From assembly GCA_034766995.1 (NCBI GenBank), contig CM068313.1, forward strand, positions 20,910,512-20,974,511: a stretch of DNA of 64,000 nt. The letters run 5' to 3'. Positions within the stretch are counted from its first letter, which is position 1. Every line of letters starts with the position of its first letter. The notes under the pieces are model-generated. The model saw only the letters and a program-made list of their open reading frames with translations, searched no databases and was not told the origin of the DNA. Position numbers and translations under genes: made by a program. The stretch comes from Acanthacorydalis orientalis. Its lineage: Eukaryota; Arthropoda; Insecta; Megaloptera; Corydalidae. Shown one piece after another: positions 27,111 through 38,668 of this stretch.

Positions 27111-27524
27111 TTAAATAAATGTCATGTATTTATAAATCAATTATATCGAAATGAATAAATAATATTTAACATTTTTTTTGTTTCAGTATATGAAAATGTT
27201 TATTGTATAATCAATAAATTAATACGACAAAATACCATTAAAACCGAAATTTATAAGGATATTGGATTCAATAGTATTATTGAATTTCAATTTATATAAA
27301 AGGTTAATTTTAATATAAAACTAATATTTATATTGATGATTTATTAAATCGAAATTAAATTGATAATAGTAAGAAAAAAAATTTTTTATATTCTGGAATT
27401 AAAATATGGAGTTATTTTTTAACTAAAATTGATGAAAAGGGTTAAAAATACATTTTTTAGAAGTACAATTTCAAATTTAACCTTTATTGTCATTTTTATC
27501 ATTGAATAAAAATGTAACAATTAT

Positions 27525-27567
<43 letters not shown>

Positions 27568-29997
27568 CATACATATACATAGACATGTGTGAGTGTTTAT
27601 GTGCGTGTATGAAAAACTTTAGCGCGTTATGAAATTTAAAACGTTCAAAATTGAATTAAAAATAATAATTAATTTCTTTTAAGTAAACAATTAAAATATG
27701 GAACATTAGTTTATTACGTTTAATTATAAATACAAAAATATGACAGTTCAGTTTAAACATTTATATATATAATATAAATTTATTCATATGAATATTTGAA
27801 ATAAAAATTTAAGAATAAGGAAAGTAAAAGTTAGTTATATATTTACAAGTTGCTTTTAGTAATTATTAAACATTGAAAAAACAGTATATAAAAATGGTTT
27901 TAAAGTGTATATCAAATATAAATAATGAAGTAACTGACATTACTGTAGCTATAAATCTTTATAAAAGAGTGATACACATACACACAAACATATATACTCG
28001 TATATATATATATATATACATACACTTATAATTTCAATATGTTTGAAATAAATGTAAAAAAGGTACAATAAACAAAAAAATAGACAGTACGTTTTTTTTT
28101 TCATTTGGTACAAATAAAAAAAAGATATTCGATTGAATTTATTATCGTACTAAAAAATCTTGACTATGTGTTTGTATCACGTTTTGCATATTTGTAGTTC
28201 AGAGGTGAATTTATTGTTCATTCTCTGTTTATGAACAAAGCGAAAAAGATTAATGTTTATTTGTTTTATCTTCAAAGTCCGTATAAAAAAAATACTAGAA
28301 CTGAATAATTCTCGAGTTTTAGAATAACAAAATGAAACTTCAGTTCACATAACATTAGATCATATCGTTTCAAGATGGATGAATTTACAGCTCTTCATTG
28401 GAGAATACACTTCGTTGAGTGAAGAAATTATTTTTCAAGCTCGTGCCAATACTATGTTTTGATATGGAGTTCGTTTTGAAATGCACCAATCTAATATATT
28501 CAATTCAGGTACTATGTACTCTAATAGCATATGCATCGAATGTACTTCTATACATATACATATAACACAAATACATGTGTATGTGTTGAGTGTATGTATG
28601 TACATGTATTTGCAAAAGGAAATTCAAATGTCGATAGATAAACTTGATGCAAGTGTATACATGTAGGTTTTTATGTCATGTCTGAATTTAAATAAGCTTA
28701 TTATAAATAATATAATAGACAGTGAATAACAGTTCACATTCACATAAATTATGTAAAGTCTTTCGATATTTTATGCAGTTATTTCCGTTTCCATCAAAAA
28801 TAATATACATAAATTGCTTTATTAATAAAATATAAATAAACCAGGATGTGGTTAGTTATTTATGCTATTATATTTTATTTTGAAATTTGGTTTTTGTGTT
28901 AAAAACTCAACCTTTTTAAATTTAGTTCAATAAAAGTAATAATAAAATTTTGCAATCATATTTTAAAAATTGAAAAATATTGACATTTATATATATATAT
29001 ATAGATAGATAGATGTATATATATATACACACACATACTGAAAATATAAAAAACTTACCTCAATTAAGTTTAATTACTTTTTCATCCGAATGTATATGAG
29101 AAGTTGCTTACCTGAAATAAATTACAAAACAGTATTTGTAAAACGTTCTTTAAAAATTTTCTCCTAATTAATTTATTTACATTCAACTTAATTAAAACGT
29201 TGCACAAATGAATTTATTTTTACTCTATAAACCATAAGAAAAAATATTTAGTACTTTTTTATACCTTGATGCTCTAAAGATGATTACATTGCATTTAAAA
29301 TTAACATAAACAACAATCATAAATGACCAATAATAATTACTGATCAAAAATAATTTTATAGTTTGTGGAGTTAAAAAAAGATTCATTTGTGAAAAAGAAT
29401 TCAACCTTAGTGTCTGAACAAAACTATAATTAAAATATTTTAAAATAGTGATAATGAAAAATATTATTTCTAAACATTTATGACAATATTTTTATGTTTA
29501 TTAACTTATTATAAATATAAAAATACTTTATCTAAGAATATTTATTCATTTTTACTTTTTTAGATGTATATATATATATATATATTAGTTATTTTTATTG
29601 ATATTAAATTCTTTGTATTTTCTACACGTACAACACATATCACACACAATTTTTTCTCATTGTCGTCTACATAATTTTTGGATTTGAAATTTTATTTCAA
29701 ATACATATTCTTGTTACAAACCTTTTAACATAATGAAAGCAAACGAAAATTCAAAATATAGCTTAAAAATCAATGATTAAAACCGTAGAATAATGAAAAT
29801 TTGAATTTCTTAATTATATCTTTTTGATAATACCAAATAATAAAAATAGAAACATAAAATAAATAATAAGAAATTGATCAAAAAGTCAAGATTAAAATTT
29901 TAGTGCTTAGCACATAACTAAAATTCAGACAAAATTAAAGTTTGATTTCATTCTAGTAATTTACTTGAGATTCAGTTTGAATCATTAAATAGGCATT
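26906..29997. other. AT-rich spacer
   Basis: TA tracts lie at about 27079-27104, 27525-27570, 28003-28020, a TA/GATA mix at 28988-29027, and 29567-29586. Between 28140 and 28560 complexity is more normal, but the only frame (28481-28666) is unsupported. Confidence 0.6.
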
Positions 29998-30002
29998 CTC
30001 TT

Positions 30003-30038
<36 letters not shown>

Positions 30039-30048
30039 AAGAGAGAGA
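29998..30048. repeat. (TC)n(TA)n(GA)n hairpin-forming compound repeat
   Basis: About 20 bp of CT is followed by about 18 bp of TA and then GAGAGAGA (30040-30047). The CT and GA arms are complementary across the self-complementary TA core, so the tract can fold into one long hairpin. Confidence 0.8.
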
Positions 30049-30187
30049 CAGAAACAATAAACATATTAAACAATGCCATAAAAATATGTAGAAAAAATGC
30101 CACACCGTTTAATGTAGAAGAAATAAGACAATTTCATTGTGTTATCTCTATTAATATTAATCAAACTTGATCACAGTTATGTGTACC

Positions 30188-30550
30188 GATTATTCGTATT
30201 CTGATTGGTTGATGGGGGACACGTTGTTTCTGTTCTGATTGGGTGATATCAATCAGATGTTGTAGTTTTCTCATGGCGTACAAGGAGGATACTTAATTTC
30301 AGTGTAAAATTGATAAAAAAATTATTCAAAATATTGTATTCACTGAAGCCTTAGAGTAAAAAAATTGATTTACATTTCAACATTGTATTCTGTTGTGAAT
30401 TTTTATAAATTTTTTCAATAAAAATTTGACTATTTACATTTTATGCAGATTATTTGTGCGCATAATTTGTTGATTTCTCGTATTTGTAAGCAGACAGCGA
30501 GTGGATCCTCCCGGAGGTGGGAAAGTGCTGTAAGCAGTGGGCGAGGCCTC
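30188..30550 (-). repeat. dispersed repeat family, copy C (inverted)
   Basis: Read on the minus strand, this shares with copies A and B the leader (CCACCTCCGGGAGGATCCAC and a CTCGCT block), AAATCAACAAATTATGCGC then CACAAATAATCTGC, a TTTATAAAAATTCACAAC block, CTTCAGTGAATACAATATTT, a TTTTACACTGAAAT block, and a terminal ATCAACCAATCAGAATACG. It keeps the middle section that copy B has lost. The GC-rich leader at about 30485-30550 gives a tempting Pro-rich minus-strand peptide, but its alignment to the other copies shows it belongs to the repeat and not to an exon. Confidence 0.65.
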
Positions 30551-30585
30551 GTAGTTATTTAATAGAATGAATATGATGAGCGAGC

Positions 30586-30588
<3 letters not shown>

Positions 30589-30630
<42 letters not shown>

Positions 30631-30641
30631 ATATATATATG
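30589..30641. repeat. (TA)n microsatellite
   Basis: About 38 bp of pure TA, then TTG and another TA block to about 30641. It lies just outside repeat copy C. Confidence 0.8.
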
Positions 30642-30649
30642 TATGTACG

Positions 30650-33260
30650 TGTACCTTTATATATTTCACAAAAAATACATTCAAATAACAGATAAACATT
30701 GATTTTACTACACTCGTGTTTGCAAGTTGTGTTCAATCACAATAATAGGCAATTTTCTCTTATACTTTTATTTTTTATAACTTTTAATATAAACAAATTA
30801 CTTTTATAAATTCATGCAATATGTACCGTTAGAAAAAATAAAATAATATAATATTTTTAAAAATAATATAAGAAAAAAATATAAATAATAATAAATAGAA
30901 ATTATTTTAAAATTTTCTTTTCAGCAATAGACATTACTATTTTCAATGCAGTATTTGTCATGTACAATTAACATTATGTTGCTGACACTTTGTCACGGTC
31001 TGCAAGTTTATTTAAAACAGCAAACGCTGCATAGATTTTATTATTTAAATGCACTAGTGACGTTATATCATTGACGTTTGCCATCATGACAAACTATCGT
31101 TCATTCGAATACAAATTATTTAAATTATTTCGATCGTGTTGCGATGCTATCTGAAACTCAACATTTTTGTAAATACAATAAAATGCCAACCAGTCTGAAA
31201 CGATTTTATAAAACGACTATTCTTTATTCTGAAATAACATTCAATTTAAAACATTCACGTATTTCTAATAGTCTGAAACGGAATGTTATTCCATGCATTT
31301 ATATTTACATATCTACGAACTATACCTATACTTTATATATATATATATATATATATATTTGATAATATAAAAAAATATTTTATATTATTGTAATTCCTCA
31401 TCGTGAGCATTTTCTGTAATAATTGTGGTATTAAATTAACCAAAGAGACAAGAAATTTAAGGTCTACAATAAATAATTTCTCATTTTTAAGATTGTATAT
31501 AATGACTGATAACAGAATAGTGGATGAAAAAATTTTCCACTCCTAAAATATAAAAACAACCACTATTTCTTTCTATTTGTAAGAATAAGTGTTTCTCTTT
31601 TCCATACATTACAAATATAAATAAATATTATAATAAAAACAATTCACATTATTATATTTGTTCGTCTTCACGAAGAGAACATTTTTCGTATACAAATTAA
31701 TTCACATTGTTATAGTCTCCTGTATCGAGCCTATACTTATTAGTAACGTGATTTAATAACGTTGTAAAATCAAGGTTAATTTTAAAACTTTCATCGTTAA
31801 GGGAATCAGCAATAAACGTTAAATTTATCGCATTCACTTCGATATTTTATGACTATCACTTGTCCTTCGACAAAAACATAAAGAGTCTGTTTTTAGTCAG
31901 ATTTCAAAATCGATTTGAAGTAGAAATCTGAATATTAATGTGGATTTCAAATGAGTTTCATATAAATTGATAAAAAATAAATATCTTGGATATCTTTATG
32001 AGAAATATATGGGCAGGTTTTATTTACTCGTGTAGTTATTATTTCAATTTATATTCGAGTTTGATACTATTATCAAAATGCATTTTCTCTAATTTCAAAA
32101 CTGCTTTTATTATTAGTTAAATTAATAGTTTTGAAAATTTAGTTTTTATAAGGATTTAGTTTGCACAAAAAATTGTAAATTAATGATTTAATATTAATCA
32201 TTAATTTACAATTTAATGTATGTTTAAATGCATTTAGTAATTTAATGTCAAAAATAAGTTTACTTACAAAAATAAAAACTTACAAAAATAAGTTTTGGTT
32301 TTTTCTAGATAATTTTGACTAAAATATTTAATTGTAAGATAGAAAAAGGAAAAAGCTTTTCACATTTTTAATGTATTAAATTATATATGTATACTTTTAA
32401 TATTTTTTTTATTTATAGTGGTATCATAGATAAATTTGTTAAAAATATTAATTTGCAAATTTTCACAGCGATTATCAATACTGTATTTTAAATATCATTT
32501 TTTAAACGTCCTGTTTAAAATCAAATACAAATAGCTAGTGAATGTTCCTCAATTGAGTATATTAATAATCAATTGTATCGAACTTTTAATGAATTCTTGA
32601 AATCAAATAATATTTATAAATATTAAATAAATGAATAAATATTAAATAAATAAATTCTTTATTACCTAATAAAATATCATATTCGTTTCTGTACTAAAAA
32701 AAATTTAATATACGTAATGTACGTTGTAAATATAATCAATTATTGTAATTAATCAAATCAGGTTTTACTTTTACAATAACCAACATATTTTATATTAAAT
32801 AATTCAATTATGAATAATCTAAAAAATAACGTTCGCGTAAAATATAAAATTATAAATTTTTTAAAGGAATTATATAAAAGAATATAAACATGTAATATTG
32901 TTTTTTTAAAAAAAAATAATTAATAAAGTATTCATTAAAACTATTGGTAATATAAAATAATATTTTAATTTTGAAAAAAGACCTCTATGTGTAATTAATA
33001 CAATGATTTTCATATTTTTGGGTTTTTTAATATTTTTTTCACTCAATATGATACAAGAAAAGACATAATTATTTATTATTTTTGATGTATAAATAACAAT
33101 TTAATAGTTGTAAGTATTAAAATGTTATCACAAGCTTTTGTGTTTTTTGTAGTAAGAAATATATATTTCTAAAAATAATTAACTTCTATCAAACCTAATA
33201 ATGGTATATTATCTTTCACAGTGTACTTATTTGAGTTGAAATTTCATTGTAAATAAATAT
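30650..33260. other. AT-rich spacer
   Basis: Contains a TA tract at 31337-31360, a hairpin at 32170-32214 (listed separately) and a tandem AAATATTAAATAAAT motif near 32618-32650. A mildly complex patch at 30950-31150 has no frame of note. Confidence 0.6.
32170..32214. repeat. perfect 19-bp inverted repeat with 7-nt loop
   Basis: AAATTGTAAATTAATGATT (32170-32188) and its exact reverse complement (32196-32214) flank TAATATT. It is not a TA microsatellite. It could be a templated inverted duplication or a remnant of a small inverted-repeat element. The fold is too AU-rich and short to argue for a microRNA precursor. Confidence 0.85.
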
Positions 33261-33283
33261 CTGTGTGTGTGTATATATATATA

Positions 33284-33725
33284 CCCGGCCCTCTATTTAC
33301 GCGGATTCTTCATTTAATGTAGTTTTTTTATGCAAAAAACCGCGTAAATAGAGTCCGTCAATATGAAAAAATAATACTAAAGAATTAATATATTATTGGT
33401 TATTTGTGTTTACTTGCTTACTACGTGTTATCTTTGAATGCTAGTGATGTTTCGCTTCGAACGTCCGACATAAGATTAATGTGATTACAAATACGCAGTG
33501 ACATGCTCACTACAAACCAAAAAAGGTCAGAATGATGTAATTAGTACAGTTAAGTCGAAATTTGGGCCTCATTGATATATAGTAAATTAATTAAAGTTTA
33601 TAGAAAAATATATTTTCTGACCGCGTAAAATGAGAGCGCGTAACTTACCGTGTATAAAAAGTCCACGTAAACGGAGGAATTATTTACCGCATATAAAAAA
33701 TACTGCGTAAATCGAGAGATAGGTG
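33284..33725. mobile_element. pogo/Tigger-like MITE
   Basis: A 442-bp segment flanked by TA on both sides (33282-33283 and 33726-33727). The left end begins CCCGGCCCTCTATTTACGCG and the right end, on the minus strand, begins CACCTATCTCTCGATTTACG. They share the CTC-ATTTACGC core in register. Repeated sub-terminal GCGTAAA words (for example ACCGCGTAAA near 33622, GCGCGTAA near 33637 and CTGCGTAAATCGAGAG near 33703) resemble sub-terminal motifs of pogo/Tigger-type Tc1/mariner elements. TA duplication fits that superfamily, but here it abuts TA microsatellites and so is weak on its own. No transposase frame is present. Superfamily assignment is by terminal resemblance only. Confidence 0.45.
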
Positions 33726-33739
33726 TATATATCTATCTA

Positions 33740-33793
<54 letters not shown>
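33726..33793. repeat. compound (TATC)n(TA)n(TG)n microsatellite
   Basis: A short TATC run, about 30 bp of TA and about 20 bp of TG directly abut the right end of the MITE-like element. Confidence 0.85.
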
Positions 33794-33979
33794 AAACTTA
33801 AATTATAAATATTTCTTAAGAAATTCCAGTGAATGTCATGAATACAATACGTACTGAATTAATAAAAGAACTCTAGTATTTTCCTCAAATAAATACAAAA
33901 CAAAACTACTCTACAAGTTACATTTGTTGCAAGTACTACTATTCTTTCGAGTGTTTTGAAAAGTTTTGTTTGTTGTATA

Positions 33980-34102
33980 ATGTTCGTTGACTTGAGTCCG
34001 GGCTTACTAATGAGTGATCTCAGTAGGAGAGACTCTGGTGGTTCTAGCGAGAACTCCGGTAGGTGGTCTCCGCCCGGAAAAGCGGACTCTGACAAAGCTC
34101 TG
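33980..34102 (+). CDS. candidate first coding exon, unrecognised Ser/Gly-rich protein
   Basis: This is the most exon-like sequence in the window. From ATG 33980 a frame of 41 codons runs to a consensus donor (CTG followed by GTGAGTAT, GT at 34103-34104), ending in phase 0. Composition changes sharply from about 20-25% GC outside to around half GC inside. The peptide has a short hydrophobic start (MFVDLSPGLLM), then SDLSRRDSGGSSENSGRW, then SPPGKADSDKAL. This is a disordered, Ser/Gly-rich stretch like the N-terminus of many nuclear regulators such as transcription factors. That resemblance is compositional and I do not recognise the protein. The frame is also open upstream of the ATG, so this could instead be an internal exon with an acceptor at one of several AG sites (33933, 33951 or 33963). 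The minus strand is also open but lacks splice sites. The rest of the gene would lie more than 17 kb downstream or outside the window. Confidence 0.45.
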
Positions 34103-34249
34103 GTGAGTATATGGCACGGTATATTACGGACGAAAGTAAGCGTTCTCTTCCGCAGAGTTGCAACGATGCATGTTACTAGATACGTATGTTATCTGATTAA
34201 ATACTGCAGAGTTAATATAATTTTGAAGGTATTACTGCTGTACTAAAAG

Positions 34250-34840
34250 CCATATATTAAATTAATATTTTTGAGATAAAAACTAATATATCTTTTTATA
34301 TATCGATTCATGTTCTCAATCTCAAAATTCTATTATTGTTTCAAAAATTTAGAATTAACACAGTTTAATAAAAAAATTACTAAACTATATTTTGTTTCAC
34401 ATCTCAATATTTATTTATATATACATTATATACAAAATTACTATAATGAAGATTAATATAATAATTTAAAAATAATACCCTACATCTAATATTTGTTATC
34501 TAATTAAAAATTAATTATAATTAAGGATATATAGAAATCCAAAAGAATCTTTAAAAAAATGAATAATAAAGGCGATGAAGGTAATTTAATTCATTTAACA
34601 GAACAAAACGGATATGTCTCGTATAATTATTGAATATATTGATTTGAATTTTAAATGTGTTCCTGATGCGATTCGTAAATATCCATTTTACCCTACTTAT
34701 ATATACATAAGTTATTTTAGGGTATGCAGTGTTAAACAGTTTCTTAATGAAAGATGATATATTCCAAAACCTTTTATATTATCCTAGGCTCAGATCGATA
34801 CAGTAACCGAATCTATTTTGAGTACATATACATATATACA

Positions 34841-34898
<58 letters not shown>

Positions 34899-35378
34899 AA
34901 ATCAAGTTACTATATTAAATTTTTCTTATTCGTATATATTTTTATATAATATATATTTATATAATATATATATATATATAAAATTTTATATATTTTTACA
35001 TTCATTGTTCCATTGCATTTATAATACTTCCAAGTCTGTAATTCTAGTTATATAAACAATATTTTTCAAAATTAAGTTAGGTTTAATACAGTAAATAGCT
35101 AACTGGACAACAATTTAGAATATAATTCCCTATAATTCAACTAGCTCAAACATACTTAATTTTTAATAGTATACAAAATTTTTAATAATATATAAAAATT
35201 TTAATACGTTGTAATGTACTTCAACCATTTTAAATATTATTATTATAAAATGTGCTCAGAAAATATTACAAAACATAGCACTCTGTGAAATTCTTAAGAA
35301 GAGGGTTGTGTTTATGTATTTTTTTCTCATGAAGAAGTTTATATATACATATTCTTTTTTCTCTAGTCTTGTATGTAT

Positions 35379-35412
<34 letters not shown>

Positions 35413-37190
35413 TCAATATGCCACACACATTACATTTTAGCTTATATTCAAAGTTTTTAAGTAGTTTTTTCATATGATTAATGATTTCTAAGTGTGGTAG
35501 TGACGTTTACCACACGGATATCTTCAAAACGTGACTAAGAATATTTTATCAAGCATATTTTGAATGTGAATTTATTTTAAATTTTATATAAAGTCAGCTA
35601 TTTTTTAATATTGTGGAAGTATTTGCAGAGTAATAAATTATCTATATTTGTAAATATATTTAATACGCCCGAATATATGTTCTTTACTTATTTGACGTTT
35701 TTTTAACGTTTAGAAATTTACACCCATGTTTTAATTGGATTTAAATAAGATATTATATAAATAATGTAAATATATTTATATTAATAATAAATAATTACAA
35801 GATATTATATAAATAATATAAATATTTTTAAAATTTGAAATATTTTATCATTGAGTACATTTTGTAGACAATATAAAATATTTAGAACAATTTTGGTTAT
35901 TTCAAACAAATAAAAAAATAATTAAAATAACAATATAATTTTACAAAATTAATACGGTTTCAAAATGAATATATATATATATATATATTTGTATAATTAA
36001 AAATTCAGTATGGTAATCAATAATTGTTTTATAATTTCATTTCCAAAACAAATCACTTATTGTTGATCATCAACGAAAGACCATAAAATGATTTATTCAA
36101 TAAATGTTAAACATAAAAGGAAATATAAGTTTTCATTTTCCTGTAATATAAATTATAATTTTATTTATAAATTGATAGCTATAATGGAAACATGAATGTA
36201 TAGATTTTGGTCTTTGTAAACGGCTTCATTTAATTAACGTCGGTTTGTTGGGAACACTGATGTTGAAAATAGTACCGGGCCATGTCAAAACATAATTTTT
36301 ATATAAATCATAACAGAATACTTCACAATATCCAGTTGTAATAATTTATTTCGATTCCGGAAATAGACTTCGTTGAAAATAATTTCATTTGAATACTGTA
36401 AAATTTTACGAAATATGTACGATTTATTCAGAAATCAGTTAAGAAAGAACAAACGAAAATCATAACGACGGAACACAAAACGTATGACTTTATATCATTG
36501 CAACTTTGTATTTATAATTTAATTTAGTCTCTACATTAACGTAACAATCAAGAACAACTGATCATTAATATTCAACGTTTCTCCTTTAACCATTAAACTC
36601 TCCACTTCAAAGGGAGTTTCAAAAGGCAAGATTAAAATGAACAAAGAGCCGTATAACGAGGAGCATATTTTAAATTACTGAACATTAATTTTTATAAATG
36701 AAGCGTCTATAAGCGTGTATTTAAATATAAAATATAGTAAGTCCATAAACAAGAGTGTCTCGATTCATATTTACAATGACAAGAGTATGACAATTGTAAT
36801 GGAAATTCTTTTAAAAACATACACACTATATATCACATCTTTCAATTACATACATACCTGTACCAACGTTCATATACTCAAATTTGTTTATAAACGTGTA
36901 CGAAAGAGTATCAGTACGGTATTTTCTTAATTTAACATAGATTTGTAGAGTTAGAATTAACTACTTTAAAATAAAATTAACGCATTTTATTCCTTTTTTA
37001 CTCAAATAAATTTGATCTCAAGAATATCAATATAAATTTTAAGTTACTCGTATTTAAAAGTGCAAAAAAATATTTTCGTAAAATTGTACATAAATCTTCT
37101 TTTTGTAATAATAAATTAATTTTAATATTACTATAAACATCCAGAATAGGATATTAAATGAAACAAAAATGTAATTTATGAAAATTAGAA

Positions 37191-37245
<55 letters not shown>

Positions 37246-37525
37246 GTTTTATATATATATAAATTAAAAATAAAAACAATAACAGACGGAGAGTTACATA
37301 TGAATTTCAAATATTCATTTTAAACAAATATCGAAAATAAATATTTGTTTTCATAAAACAGGAATGGAATTCAATATTAATAACAATATTTCGTTGGTAA
37401 TATTTATAGTAATATGAATCGATACATTTCATATATTCAACAAAAAAAAAATGAACATATTACAAAAAATTTTCTCCATTCTACCAATTATTAGCAAATA
37501 TTATTTTTTACAAAAATCAGTTTAA

Positions 37526-37574
<49 letters not shown>

Positions 37575-38110
37575 CGAATTAATATTTATAAATGATTCAA
37601 TATATGCACAGACATACTCGTATAAGTGAATATACACTTACCAACTGCTTTAAGTAATAAAAGTAATTCTTTTAGGAAAGTGCTACAAGAGTGAGTATAC
37701 AATAATTCACTTTATAATATGTGATTAAAATGAACTCCTGATTATTAAGAGTAAATATCGAAAATTCAGTTGATAATTTTTAATGTGCATATACTTAATA
37801 AATGAATGAATATAACATTATGTACTTATCTATAATAAAAATATCTTATTGAAAAAGAAACCAAGCATTTTTAACAATTTAGACTTCATATGTACTTTTC
37901 AAGCACACCAAATTTTAAAGCAATATCATTCAGTAATAAACGAATAGATTATATTTTCTATAATAAATCATTACCAGCAGGAGGAATGAAATAATGTGTT
38001 CCTATTCAAGAAGATAAATTTATGCAAAGCTAAGAGAGTATATAATGATTGAAAGGCATGTGAACGCTAATTCGGTTTGCATACAGTAGTATACTTTAAA
38101 AGAGACTACA
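34250..38110. other. AT-rich spacer, possibly intronic
   Basis: TA tracts lie at about 34841-34896, 34960-34980, 35379-35409, 35968-35989, 37195-37242 and 37530-37570. A direct repeat of AGATATTATATAAATAAT (35748 and 35800, 52 bp apart) is present. A more complex patch at 36180-36720 has no supported exon. Confidence 0.55.
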
Positions 38111-38118
38111 TTCAAATA

Positions 38119-38150
38119 TTAGATTGCTAAAAAAATAATTGTGGTTTATG
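38119..38150 (+). repeat. mariner terminal inverted repeat (3' side of transposase)
   Basis: Starts TTAGATTGCT and ends ATTGTGGTTTATG; preceded by a TA duplication. It pairs with 38635-38666 at 25 of 32 positions. Confidence 0.85.
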
Positions 38151-38153
38151 TAC

Positions 38154-38480
38154 CTATTTGTCCAGATTTTCTGGCTGTTTTAAGTAGTCCAGAACTGCTC
38201 GATGACTAACGCCTAACTTTGGTGCAAGCTCTAGAATTGTTGTGCATGGTTCTAATTCAACTAACATCTTCAGTTGGTCGTTATGAACTGAAGGACACCC
38301 GCGACCTTCTTCATTTTCAAGGCTCTCGTTCCTAGCACAAAGTTTTTGGAACCACCATTGCATCGTACGTTCATTAACAGTACTTACACGAAAAGCATCG
38401 TTAATTTACGAGTAATTTCTACTGATTTACCACCTGTTTTGAACTCAAACAAAAATTGCTCTTATTTGATACTTTTCCAT
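38154..38480 (-). pseudogene. mariner transposase N-terminal remnant
   Basis: From ATG at 38480 (minus) the translation begins MEKYQIRAIF and continues after a frameshift as FEFKTGGKSVEITRK. After a second shift it continues as VNERTMQWWFQKLC, NESLENEEGRGCPS, NDQL, and ELAPKLGVSHRAVLDYLKQ before a stop at 38154-38156. These are the paired helix-turn-helix motifs and linker of the SETMAR/Hsmar1 type of mariner transposase, which bind the terminal repeats. The last frame is open for about 69 codons. The DDD catalytic domain is absent, and two frameshifts disrupt the N-terminus. It lies wholly inside the TIR-bounded element and shares its minus orientation. Confidence 0.85.
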
Positions 38481-38634
38481 CTTTAATTCAATACTCCAAT
38501 TTGAAGCAAAATTAATAATAAAACCAGTCGATGTTACCAAAATACAGACCGAAAAATGTACTTTAAAATATTATTAACATGAATGATGTGAAATGGCACA
38601 TTTATTGAAAAAATTAAGGTTAGAATTCAGAAAA

Positions 38635-38666
38635 CAAAAACCGCAATTATTTTCCAATCAATTTAA
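38635..38666 (-). repeat. mariner terminal inverted repeat (5' side of transposase)
   Basis: On the minus strand it starts TTAAATTGATTGG and ends ATTGCGGTTTTTG; followed by TA at 38667-38668. This copy is closer to the mariner consensus than its partner. Confidence 0.85.
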
Positions 38667-38668
38667 TA

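Larger units (their letters stand above)
38119..38666 (-). mobile_element. internally deleted mariner element with both TIRs
   Basis: A 548-bp mariner remnant flanked by TA duplications (38117-38118 and 38667-38668). Terminal inverted repeats of 32 bp (38119-38150 and 38635-38666) match at 25 of 32 positions and carry the AATAATTG(C/T)GGTTT core typical of Hsmar1/mellifera-subfamily mariners. Between them on the minus strand is the 5' untranslated part, then the N-terminal third of a transposase. The catalytic domain is missing: coding sequence stops about 4 bp before the TIR. Full mariners are about 1.3 kb, so roughly 750 bp has been lost. It cannot move itself but could once have been mobilised in trans. 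Confidence 0.85.

Noticed and set aside
30434..30736. A 100-codon minus-strand frame with a Pro-rich stretch resembling an exon
   Set aside because: The GC-rich part aligns with the leader of the dispersed repeat family (copies A and B) and the rest translates a TA tract.
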